NCBI GenBank assembly: GCA_027563935.2
Contig: CM050446.2
Coordinates: 121,970,499-122,034,498, forward strand
Direction of reading: 5' to 3'
Length of the DNA stretch: 64,000 nt
From: Costus lasius
Lineage: Eukaryota > Streptophyta > Magnoliopsida > Zingiberales > Costaceae
Part shown: one piece after another, positions 36,300 to 47,719 of the stretch
Numbering within the stretch: position 1 is the stretch's first letter
Layout: the number at the start of each line of letters is the position of its first letter
The notes under the pieces: generated by a model
The model's database searches: none
Told to the model about the DNA's origin: nothing
Seen by the model: only the letters and a program-made list of their open reading frames with translations
Made by a program: the position numbers and the translations under genes

Positions 36300-37776
36300 A
36301 AGCAAATAAGTAAAATAAGTACAATGATAAAGCATTTAACAAGGACTTTAAATTAAATGTTATGCTCCCACTACTTCCAAAACAAGTTGAGAACTCTCAA
36401 ACTCAACATGGAAATAAGTGAGTAGGATCCTAATTTCACATATGGTTTCCGCGACTCACGAGGGTGAGTTGGGATGCACAGAGAGTCTCATGCTTCCTTA
36501 GGTAGGCATACCAGCCAATTGTGCCATGCATAATTCCTCTTAGTCAAGACAGACTAGGCGCCCTGTGTCCAGCGAGGGCTGGATACAACACAGAACCCTA
36601 TCTTCTCAACAGTTGCCTCTAGTGATTCATCATGTCAGTGTCATATGAAAAACTAGTCAACTCTGGTCCTAATCGTTATGCCCAGGGTCAACGAATTTCC
36701 TTGCGAAGGCACGCCCAGGTTAAAACTGGACTGGGGAAATCATTGTCACCACACACCTTCTAAAGATAAGTGGGTGTGTCCCACGAGGGTGGGAAACAGT
36801 TCACAACACCACCGATCGATAGTTTGATGAGGGCTACGCGTTAGAAGGCTATCGACTTGATATTGTATTGAGAGTTTTTGCATGTTTGTTTTATTCTTTT
36901 CTAGCATGCAGTTTTCCTATGATTATGGCAGCAAAGGAAAAACATCATAGGCATGCTATGGACAAAATAATAAACCATCACAGGCATGCTAGTTTGGTCG
37001 ATATGGTCATAGCCCATTTCATACACATAACTTGTCACGAGCCATGTGACATGTTATCGTGCATCCAAGGGTTGCGAGTCCCTAAAGCAGATCAGCCCAT
37101 GCCAGAAGCCGAAAGCATGTGTCCTTCCTTCAGCCGCAAGTCCATCACCGCGCTTCCAAAGCTGGCGCCACTTCTGACTCCGATTGAAGAAGACTCCTTG
37201 TTGTGAAGATGAAGCCTTAACCTATCACATAATTCTACATCTATTCTAAACAAGATGAAAAATTCTTTACAACAAGATAGGGAGAGAACCACACGCAGGT
37301 GGAAAGAGATTTTACAAGCATTCATCACAAGTGGAAACATGCTTCCACATCACAACACAGGAGGGCACTCGCTATGACCATATCAACCCAATCAAGTGGC
37401 GCATGTAAAATTTGAAAATCCGGAAAAATCAAATTTTAACACCTTATGCGCCAACATCATCCAAAGCACTCTCTTAACTAAATTTATGCCAAAATTTAGA
37501 TCAAGTTTCATGATGATTTCATAGACCCTATCGGCTGGCAGTTTTGTCAGATCAAGAGACCCGGCCAGTCCGAAGACACAATGCCCATCCTACTTGACAA
37601 AACCACGTGCGCCTTTAGTCTTAAATCAATCATAAACAAAATTCAAGTTTCGGCCAAAAAGATAAGAAGAGAGGTCTAGATGAAAACGCTTTCTACGTGA
37701 AACGCGCATGGATAGAAGAAAAATTTTCAAGAATTTTTCACACAAGCAAACGTACACCTTGTGTTTCTCGCAAGTA
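36300..37776 (-). other. Untranslated leader of the copia element
   Basis: About 1.5 kb between primer-binding site and gag. I see no convincing coding sequence; short frames present here have no recognisable product. Confidence 0.5.
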
Positions 37777-37788
37777 GCTCTGATACCA
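37777..37788 (-). promoter_or_regulatory. Primer-binding site of the copia element (tRNA-iMet)
   Basis: Minus-strand TGGTATCAGAGC, one base from the 5' LTR. This is the standard complement of the 3' end of initiator tRNA-Met in plant copia elements. Confidence 0.9.
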
Positions 37789-37789
37789 C

Positions 37790-40016
37790 TGTTAGGGAAT
37801 ACCGGGTGTAATTTAAAATTTTGCAGTCCCAGGACGCATCGGAAGAATCATTACACCCGAAACATATTCCGGTCCCAAGGATCCATGCGAGAGAGAAGAC
37901 ACAAGGATGTGTTAGAGATGTACCTCTTTTGCTTGTCTAGTTGCCGAAGCCATGTTGAAGGCGCCCAAGTGTTCGCCCTCCACAAGTATCCACACGTCGA
38001 CTCCTTGATCGTTGCTCCCTTCCACGCTTGGTGCTAGCCTCGGGAGGAGAATCAAGCCTTAGGGTTCCTTCACTACTCTTGCGCCACCTCCAAGGATCAT
38101 GCGCCAAGTGCAAGGAAGATGCCGCCAACTCCTTATCCTCTTCACTCCAAGAGAAGAGAGAGGAGAAGAGTTTCGGCCCTTAGGAAGAATAAGAGGAAGT
38201 GGCGCCACCAAGTCCTTCTCCAAGTCACGCCAAGAGGAGAGGAAGGAGAAGACTTGCGGCCACTAGTAGGAAGAAGGGTTGCGCCACCTTGATGTTGTCG
38301 CCCTTTGCCTTTGCTCTCGCCCCTCTATGTGTGTTCACGCCTCCAAGTATTTGAACCCATGAGAGGGGGCAGCTAGGGTCCCTTTTATAAGCCAAGAGGC
38401 GGTTTAGGGAGGGCCAAGATCATGCCAAGTGGGCGGCTAGGATGATAGGGGTTTGTGGTAAGGAAAGTCTCCAAGACTTTGCCATAAACCTCATTCAACC
38501 TATCCTTATTTGCCCAATAGCCATATCAACCCAAGACATGCCTTAAAGGCATTCTTTCCATCCAAGGAGAAGGGCTAGGCGCAACAAGCAAGTGGAATTC
38601 GGCTAGGGTGGTGTCTTGGGAGAAATTAGGGTTTGAGGTAAGGTAAGTCTCCAAGACTTTACCATATACTTCTTCCCAACATCCATATGCGCCTAGGAAC
38701 TTCTCATAAAAGTTCTCAAGCCATATTAGCCCCAAGACTTGCCTTAGAGGCAAGGTTTTCATAAAGGGAGAAAGGGCAAGGCGCCTTTTACTTCCTTAAT
38801 GAAGCAAAACCGCCCACTTCACCCCCATTATGCCCCTAGGCGCTAATGGGTGAAGACTTCTCCCCATTATACCCTTTTAAGCCAATTCTCTCTTCATGAC
38901 AACTAATTATTGGGCCTCATTGGACAATGAGCTAGCCCAAACTTCATGGCATAGGTTGATTAAGCCATTGGATCCAATCCAATGCAACCCTAATCCAAAT
39001 GTGATGAATCTAGGTCAATTTCGGGTCAACCTGCCAAAAATGAAGTTTGGCTCCAATAACTTTCTTCCAACTCATCAGGCCCATTGGCGCTGATAAAATC
39101 TTCCAAATTGATCCAAGTTATCCAATAACTTGATCCTAAGGCTTCTGATTAAAGCAACGTCAAGAGTCTATTGTGTGTGACCCCGTAGGATCCATATGAC
39201 GATGGCAATGATGTAAACATCATAAGTAGTGAGGGGTATCTAGCAACACATCACTACTACCCTTATCATAGGACTTAAGTCATTATGGCAACAACTCCTA
39301 ACAAGCAACGAGGATTCCCATTGCATTATAGATCCCTTTGCCTAAGCTGATATCCTGCCATTGGATTAGTCTCAAGTTTATCAATCCAATGCATTGGTCA
39401 TGACTCAACAAGTGTGGCCACACATTCCTGTCATGCACCAATAAGGTGGGGCGCCCCGAGTGGATATCATGCTTCCAATAAGGAAGGGGCAAATCCTACT
39501 ATTGGTCACCCATGTCTCTACGTGACTTATGACATGCCCAATGACAGTCGTTTTGATCTCCCAATTATGGAGAGACGTAAGACTGTATCAAAGCATACCC
39601 ATCATCAAATCTAGACATGAATACCTAAAGTCTAAGGATCAATGCAAACCTCTTGCATGTGAGATTGACTTGTTGACTAGACAAGTCAATCCTCACGGTG
39701 GATCACTCCAGTGCATCCAATGCACCTGTATGTCTGCGTTACTGTGCCTCGCACTTAACCAGCCCATACACCAGTCTCACATGTACCAAAGCTGTCCCAT
39801 ATCTGCTAAGGTACCTTGTCTGGGGATTTCTTATGAGAATGGATCCAATCCAAACTCCTGGGACATTATATATGCAACTCAATACATCAACGCAGGTAGA
39901 GAAGTCTGCATAATAACGACCATGCCTCTATATATAGAATAATAATTCTATCGAAGTACATTCAAACAATGCCTGACCATGTCCATATATTGGTCTTCAG
40001 GGCATATACACCAACA
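37790..40016 (-). repeat. Right LTR (5' LTR) of the copia element
   Basis: Partner of 30792-33017; it ends CACCAACA before the second GGCAT. Confidence 0.92.
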
Positions 40017-41294
40017 GGCATCTGTGTTAAAGCTTCTGTGAAGGGGATGTTAACATACAATTTTTTCAAAATCTCCAAGAATTTTTTGAATTGATTACCC
40101 ATCTTCGCCTTCGCCAGTCTCTGAGGGAATGGAACCGGTGACTTATAGGGTGGCGGTGGCACGTAAGCTGGTTCATCCACACAATCTCCTTTCTCTTCAT
40201 TGTTTTTCTCGAGTCCGGGCGTGTTGCTGGTGGATGCGTCAGGGCTCAGATTCTGGTCAGGTACTCTAGGTTCTTCCAATTGTTTGCCACTGCGAGTTGT
40301 AATTGCACTGCAGTTCTCTCGTGGGTTCTGTTCGGGCTGGGAAGGTAACCTACCTGCGGGTCTAGACAGACTGGTGGCTAGGTTTGCCAATTGAGCATCT
40401 ATTTGCTTGTTTTGAGCTTCAATCGAGTCTAGTCTTGTCGTCACATGACGCAGCACATCACTTATGTTCTCGTTGTTCTTGGCTTGTGATGCGAGAAAAG
40501 TTTCCATGGCTGTTTCAAGTGATGATTTCTGGGGCTGAGGTTGAGCGTATGGCTTTGTCGCTGGGTAGCTTGGTTGGAATCCAGGGGGTGATCTATAGTT
40601 TTGCTGAGGAACAGGATTTGTGTTGTTTCTGTAAGAAAAGTTGGGGTGATTCGTCCAACCTGGGTTGTAAGTGCTTGAAAATGGGTCTAGTTGCGGTTTA
40701 GGGTTGGAACTCCCTATAGCATGAACTTGTTCATTAGTCGCATTATGAGAAATACCCAACTGACATTCAGTAAAAGCGTGTCCTGTCAAACCACATATCT
40801 CACAAGAGGAAACAGTTGCGCCAACAGGGTTCGTGTGGATATAATCTAATTTGCGGGAGAGAAGATCTACCTTTGCCGCCAAAGAGCTCAGAGCATCCAG
40901 TTCATACTTGCCTGGTGTGTTTGTTCTTGCGGTGCTAACCCTCTCGCCGGACCATTGGTTGTGGTTGAGCGCCATGTCTTCAAGTAGATGCATTGCCTCA
41001 TCCATGGTCTTGTTCATGAGGGCTCCTCCAGCGGCCGCGTCTACAGTGAGTCGTGTGTTATAATTCAAACCGTTGTAGAAGGTATGAATTATTACCCATT
41101 TCTCGAGTCCATGGTGCGGACATAGCCTCTGGAGTTCTTTGTAGCGTTCCCAGGCTTCGTAGAGAGATTCCCCTTCCCTTTGAGTAAAGCTTATGATTTG
41201 GTTTCGTAGCTGCACTATCTTACTCAGGGGAAAGTATTTAGATAAAAATGCCTGGGAAACTTGCGCCCAAGTTGTCAGCGATTCTTGCGGAAGT

Positions 41295-43492
41295 TGTTGG
41301 TGTATATGCCCTGCAAACCAATGTATGGACATGGTCAGACATTGTTTGAATGTACTTTGATAGAATTATTATAGAGGCATGGTCGTTATTATGCAGACTT
41401 CTCTACCTGCGTTGATGTATTGAGTTGCATAAATAATGTCCCTGGAGTTTGGTGGGATCCATTCTCATAAGCTATCCTCAGTCAAGGTACCTTAGTAGAT
41501 ATGGGACAGCTTTGGTACATGTGAGACTGGTGTATGGGCTGGTTAGGTGCGGGGCACAGTAACACAGACATACAGGTGCATTAGATGCACTGGAGTGATC
41601 CACCGTGAGGATTGACTTGTCCAGTCAACAAGTCAATCTCACATGCAAGAGGTTTGCATTAATCCTTAGACTTGAGGTATTCATGTCTAGATTTGATGAT
41701 GGGTATGTTTTGATGCAGTCTTACGTCTCTCCGTAATTGGGAGACTAAAAGGACTGTCATTGGGCATGTCATAAGTCAGGTAAAGACATGGATGACCAAC
41801 AGAAGGATTTGCCCCTTCCTTCAGAGGAAGCATGATATCCACTCGTGGCGCCCCACCTCATTGGTGCATGACAGGAATGTGTGGTCACACTGATTGAGTC
41901 ATGACCAATAGATTGGATTAATAAACTTAAGACTAATCCAATGGCAGGATATCAGTTTAGGCAAAGGGATCTATAATGCATAGGAATCCTCGTTGCTTGT
42001 TAGGGAGTTGTTGCCATATGACTTAGTCCTGTGACATGAGTAGTAGTGATGTGTTGCTAGATACCCCTCACTACTTATGATGATCTGTCATCATTGTCAT
42101 CGTCATTTGGATCCTACGGGGTCATACGCAATAGACTCTTGACATTGTTTTATGATATGGAAATCTTGGAATATATTTGTGTTCATTATTCTGAGTCGAA
42201 GACAGATTCATGGTTGAATCTGAGTCCAATTGGGATTCATGGGTTTATACCGTGTTGGAATCCTAATTCCATTAGGAGTTGGAATCCTAATCTAATTAGG
42301 AGTTGGAATCCTAATCCAATTAGGATTCAAATCCTAATAAGAATTTGGAATTGGATAAGGCCCACAAGGGTTGGGCGCAAATCCTAATCCAACTAGGATT
42401 CAAATCCCATTAGGAATTGGATATAGATGAGGCTCATAGTGTTGGGCGCAAATCCGAATCCAATTAGGGATTTTATTCATAAGCCTAAATTAGTGATGAG
42501 ATTCAAATTCAATTAGGAATTGTGGATCAAATCTAATTAAGGCAAGTTTGAATCCTAATGGGAATTGCAATTGGACTTGGCGCATGGGATAATTCCACTT
42601 ATGGAATTTGCGCCAATGAGGGATAAGAATCCTTGTAGGATTCGGTTTCCTAAATTTGGAAACCCTCTTGGACGTGTGGACTGATTTGTGGGCAAATATG
42701 ATTTGATTAATTCAAGTCATATATGCAATAATCAAATATGGAAAGTCCTAGTATGATTAGAATTCAAGTATCCCCTCTTAATTAGGCAAGATGCAAGATT
42801 AATTCAAAGCTTCTATATGCGCTAATTAGAGGGAAGTGGCGGCTGAATTATTAGGCTAATTCCTTGGAGGAATTGAGCCATAAATGTAGAAGGAAAGTAT
42901 GGAGGCGGTTAGGGGCAGCATGGTTATAAAAGGAGGGGCATGCGCCCTTCTCTCTCAATGCATCTTCTCAAGCCGAGAGCAAGAGAACTTCCACTTGGAG
43001 TGACGCAATTTCTCAAGCCCTAGCCGCCATCTTTCCTTAGAGTTGAGCCATCATCCTTCATCCTCTTCTCTTTGGCCGAAAGTTTCCTTGGAGGAAACTT
43101 GTTGGCGTGAAGAGCAAAGGAAGAAGCACCACCACCCTTTTCTTCCTCCTCTTTGGCCGAGAGTTTCCTTGGAGGAAATTTATAGGCGTGAAGAACAAAG
43201 GAGAGAGAGAAAGGAGATTCCAAGAGGTGATCTTCTCTTCCCGAGGCTAGCACCAAGCGTGGAAGGGAGCAACGTTGAGGAGTCGACACGTGGATACTTG
43301 TAGAGGACAAACACTTGGGCGTCTTCAACATGGCTTCAATATCTCGACAAGCAAAAGAGGTACATCTCTAACACATCCTTGTGTTTTCTCTCTCACATGG
43401 ATCCTTGGGACCGGAATATGTTTCGGGTGTAATAATTCTTCCGCTGCGTCTTGGCACTGCAATTTTAAAATTACACCCGGTATTCCCTAACA
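41295..43492 (+). mobile_element. Copia-type solo LTR in opposite orientation within gag
   Basis: A 2.2-kb segment starting TGTTGGTGTATATGCC and ending TATTCCCTAACA. It is related to the copia LTRs above but inverted relative to them. The target duplication GAAGT (41290-41294 and 43493-43497) is exact. It is more diverged from the two LTRs than they are from each other and contains its own short repeats of GGAATCCTAAT-type words (42245-42400). It is a separate family member or subfamily, reduced to a solo LTR by LTR-LTR recombination. Confidence 0.88.
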
Positions 43493-44044
43493 GAAGTGTG
43501 TACAGCCAGCTTCGAGCTCTATCCCGAATAGAGAAGGGGAAGAGTCTTAGTTGTAGCGCATCACTGGACACTCCATTCATCTTTGCTGTATCGCAAAATT
43601 CCAAGAATATTGATAAGTGCATGTTCGGGTCCTCATGTGGCATGCCTCCAAACTGATTATTCTGGATCATTGATAACAAGGTAGGCTTAATCTCGAAATT
43701 GTTCGCTTCCACTAGTTGGCGAGCGATACTTGTATGAAGCCCTTGTACATTTGGAGCTACGTAATCCCTCAAGGAGCAATTGTTTTCTGCCATCGTTAAT
43801 TCAGATAAAGGGATTGGATCAATGTTACCTGTTTGTTCTCGTTCCCTCAATTCCCTGAGTTTCCTTCTCCGATGGAATGTTCTCTCGATTTCCTGGTCGA
43901 GATCATATAAATCCTCAAGTCCTCCTGACCGAAGACTTCTGTGCATAAACAAAACTAAAAAAAAAATGAAAGTGAATGACGAAAGAAGTAAACGAAAACT
44001 TAGTCTATCAATTTTCAGATTATCTCAATATTGACAAAATGCCG

Positions 44045-44062
44045 TCCACGGCAACAATGCCA
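44045..44062 (-). promoter_or_regulatory. Putative primer-binding site of the Athila-like element
   Basis: Minus-strand TGGCATTGTTGCCGTGGA lies six bases inside the 5' LTR. It resembles the TGGCGCCGTTGCCGGGGA site common in Tat/Athila elements (14 of 18 positions), so it is a diverged site. Confidence 0.65.
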
Positions 44063-44068
44063 AAAACT

Positions 44069-45662
44069 TGTTGCACGAATCCGCAAGCGCACGGCTTACC
44101 GATGTAGTACGTAAGATATCGTTTCCACAGGGACAGATCGTCAAGTACTGAATCTTCTTATCCTTGTTAGCTAAGTGATTAAAGTTGTCGGTTTGTTGCA
44201 GCTAATCAAACTTAAGAAAGCGTAGTAAAATGAAAGTTGTAATGATGAAAGAGATATCGGGATGCCGGGTTTCACCACGTCATTGAACCTATAAGTGTTT
44301 TGAAATGTATTGCTTTGATAATCTTAGAAAACCAAGGAAGTGTCCTCTTGAGCCGTGCCCCTCTCAGGTGCGCGACTCAATAACTGAGTTCGTCTCCTAC
44401 TCTCGCGGTGGACAACTCCACAATCCACTTAGTTAGTCTCCTACTCTCGTGGTGGACTAAGCAGCGGTAGATTGTGTGAAACAGGACACCAAGATTCCCC
44501 AAGTGTGCTCTACGACTCTCGTAATAGAGCACACAAGATTGATCGAGGAGAATGCGTCGATTGTAATTCACCTCTCAGTTATTACCACAAACGACTAAGG
44601 TGAGAATCGTTTTGGCCAATAAATGATAATCACAATTGAGATAAACAAGATCAAATGATTTCGAAAGATTTCTCACAAAGCGATTCTTAACATAGATACT
44701 TATAATTCAAAAGACGGGCTACGCCCGAATCCCGATAGAGGTTTTAAGCTACGACACACATGATTATGACAAGAGCAAGATTACAATGCAGGATGTAAAG
44801 GAAACCAAACAAATCAAGAAGGGAAAAGAAATTAAGACAAACTCCTTCTCTTCTTCTTTGATGTCGCCTCCTCTTCTTGGAATGGTGCACTTCTTGCCTT
44901 TGAACCAAGCGTTGAGCACTTAAGCGCAATCTTCTTCTCACCGTCCACAACCCACCCCCTTCTCAAGAGAGAACTCTTCTTCTTATAGTCTCCAAGGTGC
45001 CTCTTCATGGTGTCTCTTGAAGGGGGCGCCTTTTCATGAAGTCTCTTCAAGATGGTGCCTCTTCGAGGTGGCTTTTCAAGGAGGTACCTCTTCATGGTGT
45101 CTCTTGGAAGTGTCTCTTCAAGGCGTCCACATTCATGAATTTCTTTCATTAAATCCACATTCATGAATGTGTTTCATTAATTTCTCATTCATGAATGTCT
45201 CATTAAATCCACATTCATGAATGTGTTTCATTAATTCCTCATTCATGAATGTCTCATTAAATCTACATTCATGAATGTGTTTCATTAATGCTTATTCATG
45301 AATGTTCCCTTGATGGCGTGTGTCCCTCGATAGTTGATGGCGTGTGTTCTCTTAGTGGCATGTGTCCTCTTTAGCTGCATGTATCCTCTTTAGCTGGCAA
45401 TAAATATTGAATGCGGGTGAACTTTAATTCTCATCTGAAGCTAAATTTCTTGTCATGAGTCCAGATTCACTCGGATATGTGATCGTACATCCATATAGCT
45501 CTGGAGACTAGTGAATTGTCCTGTATTTAACAAATATGACAAGTAGTGAAGCTTCTGAAGATATTAAGTGGATTAAGCTGGAAAGAGATGTAAAAACATA
45601 AAAATATGTCTCGATTCACGAGGAAACATTAGTAAAAAAGACTACATAAATACGAGACATCA
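44069..45662 (-). repeat. Right LTR (5' LTR) of the Athila-like element
   Basis: Partner of 27289-28881, with the same TGTTGCACGAAT start and GACATCA end, followed by TATAA. Confidence 0.9.
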
Positions 45663-45775
45663 TATAACAGCAACCCAATTTGATGATATTTGCATAATTT
45701 GTATTGTGCGTGAATCTGTTTGGGAAATAGTCTTAAAAGGAAGCTGTTAGTTGCTAATTCTTCTGATAGTATCAA

Positions 45776-46720
45776 TTGTATGCATAACATGCCTGAAACT
45801 TAGTATAACAGCGCCTCATTATGGTATAACATGCCTCAAAATTGGTATAACAGAACCTCATTTTGGTATATTAGCTTCGGCGGTTTTGAGTTCTTCATGT
45901 TAATATAGTTCTAACATATTTAACAGTAGGTTACAATGAGGGCTGCACATACATGGTATAACAAGACCTAAATTTCGTATAACACTGCACAGTCATGGTA
46001 TAATACTTCACAGACATGGTATAACACTGCACAGACACGGTATAACACTTGACAGACATAGTATAACACTTCACATACATGGTATAAGAAGACCTAAATT
46101 TCGCATAACAGCTGGTCATTTTGGTATAACATGCCTGAAACATGGTATAACAGCCCATTTTGGTATAACATGTTTCTAATTTGGTATCAAACTTGGTATC
46201 ACTTCAAACTTAGTATAACAACATCCCATTTTGGTATAACATGTCTCTAATTTGGTATCAAACTTGGTATCACTTCAAACTTGGTATAACAACATCCCAT
46301 TTTGGTATAACATGCCTCAAACTTGTTATAACAGCATCCCATTTAGGTATAACATGCCTCTGACATTGTATAACACATTCCATTTTGGTATAACATGCCT
46401 CTAATTTGGTATAACATGCTTCAAACTTGGTATAATAGCATCCCATTTAGTTATAACATGTCTCTAATTTGGTATAACAGCATCCCATTTTGGTATAACA
46501 TGCCTCAAACTTGGTATAACACATCCCATTTTGGTATAACATGACTCTATTTTGGTATAACAGCTGGTCATTTTGGTATAACATGCCTCAAACATAGTAT
46601 AACACATCCCATTTTGGTATAACAAGTCTCTAATTTAGTATAACAGCATCCCATTTTGGTATACATGCCTCAAACTTGGTATAACTGCATCACATTTTGG
46701 TATAATAGCTTCAACTCACC
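45776..46720 (+). repeat. TATAAC-type array before exon 2 of the E3 left gene
   Basis: Dozens of words GGTATAACATGCCTCAAACTT, TTTGGTATAACAGCATCCCA and relatives of roughly 20-22 bp. They form a long array in the same intron position as the E2 array at 25345-25640. Confidence 0.87.
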
Positions 46721-47719
46721 TTTTGAGTTCTTCATGTTAATTTAGTTATAACATATTTAATAGTAGGTTTTATACAAAGAGGATGAGGGCTACAGATGAA
46801 AGCACAGCTAGTACCTCTTTAGATGAAAGAGAATATCATGACAAGGTCAGCAAACGTCGGCGAGTTCTCAGTAGATGCTCATTAAGCCGGATTCATACGT
46901 TTGTGAACACGGAGCAAGGGGGTGAGGCTATTAAAGTACAGCTTCTAGAGACCCCCTTTAGACATTTGATGCAAAGGGCATCCGTTGCCTTGGATATGAT
47001 AGCAGTAGAATTTATGCAGTCCATATGGGAACCTGAAAGGAAGGGATTCAACATAAATGATAATTTTGTGCCATTCTTGGTTAAGGATGTATCCATCATC
47101 CTTAGTCTCCCACGGGTTGGGGAGTTAGTAAGATGGGAAAATAAGCGACCAAGTACTAGATTCTTTTCTGAAGAATTTGAGGGGAAGTTACCTAATAGAA
47201 ATATAATTGAAGAAAAATTGAGAATCACATGCTCACAAGGCCTTGAAGGAAATGAGGAGAGGATAAGAAGATTAGCCATTTTGTATTTCTTTTGCTGTTT
47301 TCTATTCAGCTGCCTAACATACAACTTGGATGCGGGTCTTGTATGCTTCGTAGAAGACCTCTCAAGATTGGGTGATTACAATTGGGCAGAAGCTGTGCAC
47401 AACTTTTTGTGCACGGAATTGACGTCCAATTCAAAGAAGAAGGGACGTGGATTTGCTGGTTGTGCCATTGTTCTTGGTGTAAGTCTTTTGCATTATCTGA
47501 ACTTGTATTTCAAATTAATTACGTTAATTACAAGCTAACTGTTTGTATTCTTCTTTGTTGTAGATTTGGTTTTATAAGCATACCACCTTGTATATAGATA
47601 GAAAGGTGGAAGGAATATACCCTCGGTTGTTCCGTTGGGCAAATGTGAATTGTACTCGACGGACAACGTATTTCAAAAAATGTTCTAAATTAAATAAAGA
47701 TTCGGTAAGTATTTCAAAA

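Larger units (their letters stand above)
30792..40016 (-). mobile_element. Ty1/copia element inside the Athila-like gag
   Basis: A 9.2-kb element with 2.2-kb LTRs (30792-33017 and 37790-40016), 5-bp TSD GGCAT, a tRNA-iMet type primer-binding site beside the right LTR and a polypurine tract beside the left LTR. It is therefore transcribed leftward. The internal 4.77 kb holds a gag frame and a decayed pol. Order, PBS and gag type fit Ty1/copia. The LTRs differ at only a few dozen places by eye (about 98-99% alike). Confidence 0.9.
30051..43952 (-). pseudogene. Gag-protease of the Athila-like element, twice interrupted
   Basis: The gag starts at 43952 (MFMHRSLRSGGLEDLYDL) and is broken at 43497 by a solo LTR. 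It resumes at 41294 (LPQESLTTWAQVSQAFLSKY) with the retrotransposon-gag domain (GESLYEAWERYKELQRLCPH), a CCHC knuckle (CEICGLTGHAFTEC, near 40780) and a Pro/Ser/Gln-rich tail. It is broken again at 40016 by the copia element and resumes at 30791 with AKFLKDILSNRRKLEEPG. The protease domain has ALCDLGASVSLIPFSI, with DLG at the active site, and IILGRPFLATAG, ending at 30051. Each break falls exactly at a 5-bp target duplication and the reading frame on each side is otherwise open. The gene was therefore intact until the two insertions. Confidence 0.85.
27289..45662 (-). mobile_element. Athila-like Ty3/gypsy element lacking RT and integrase
   Basis: Two LTRs of about 1.59 kb (27289-28881 and 44069-45662) are flanked by a perfect 5-bp TSD, TATAA. 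It is transcribed leftward. The primer-binding site follows the right LTR, then come gag (43952 downward) and an aspartic protease (ending 30051). From 30050 to the left LTR only about 1.2 kb remain, without reverse transcriptase, RNase H or integrase. The sequence GCGCTTCTTGGGAGGCAACC near 30000-30020 is typical of the 3' part of Tat/Athila elements, so the polymerase was removed by an internal deletion. Two other retroelement insertions lie in gag. The LTRs look about 98% alike by eye, suggesting recent insertion. It can have moved only with proteins supplied by other copies. Confidence 0.87.
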
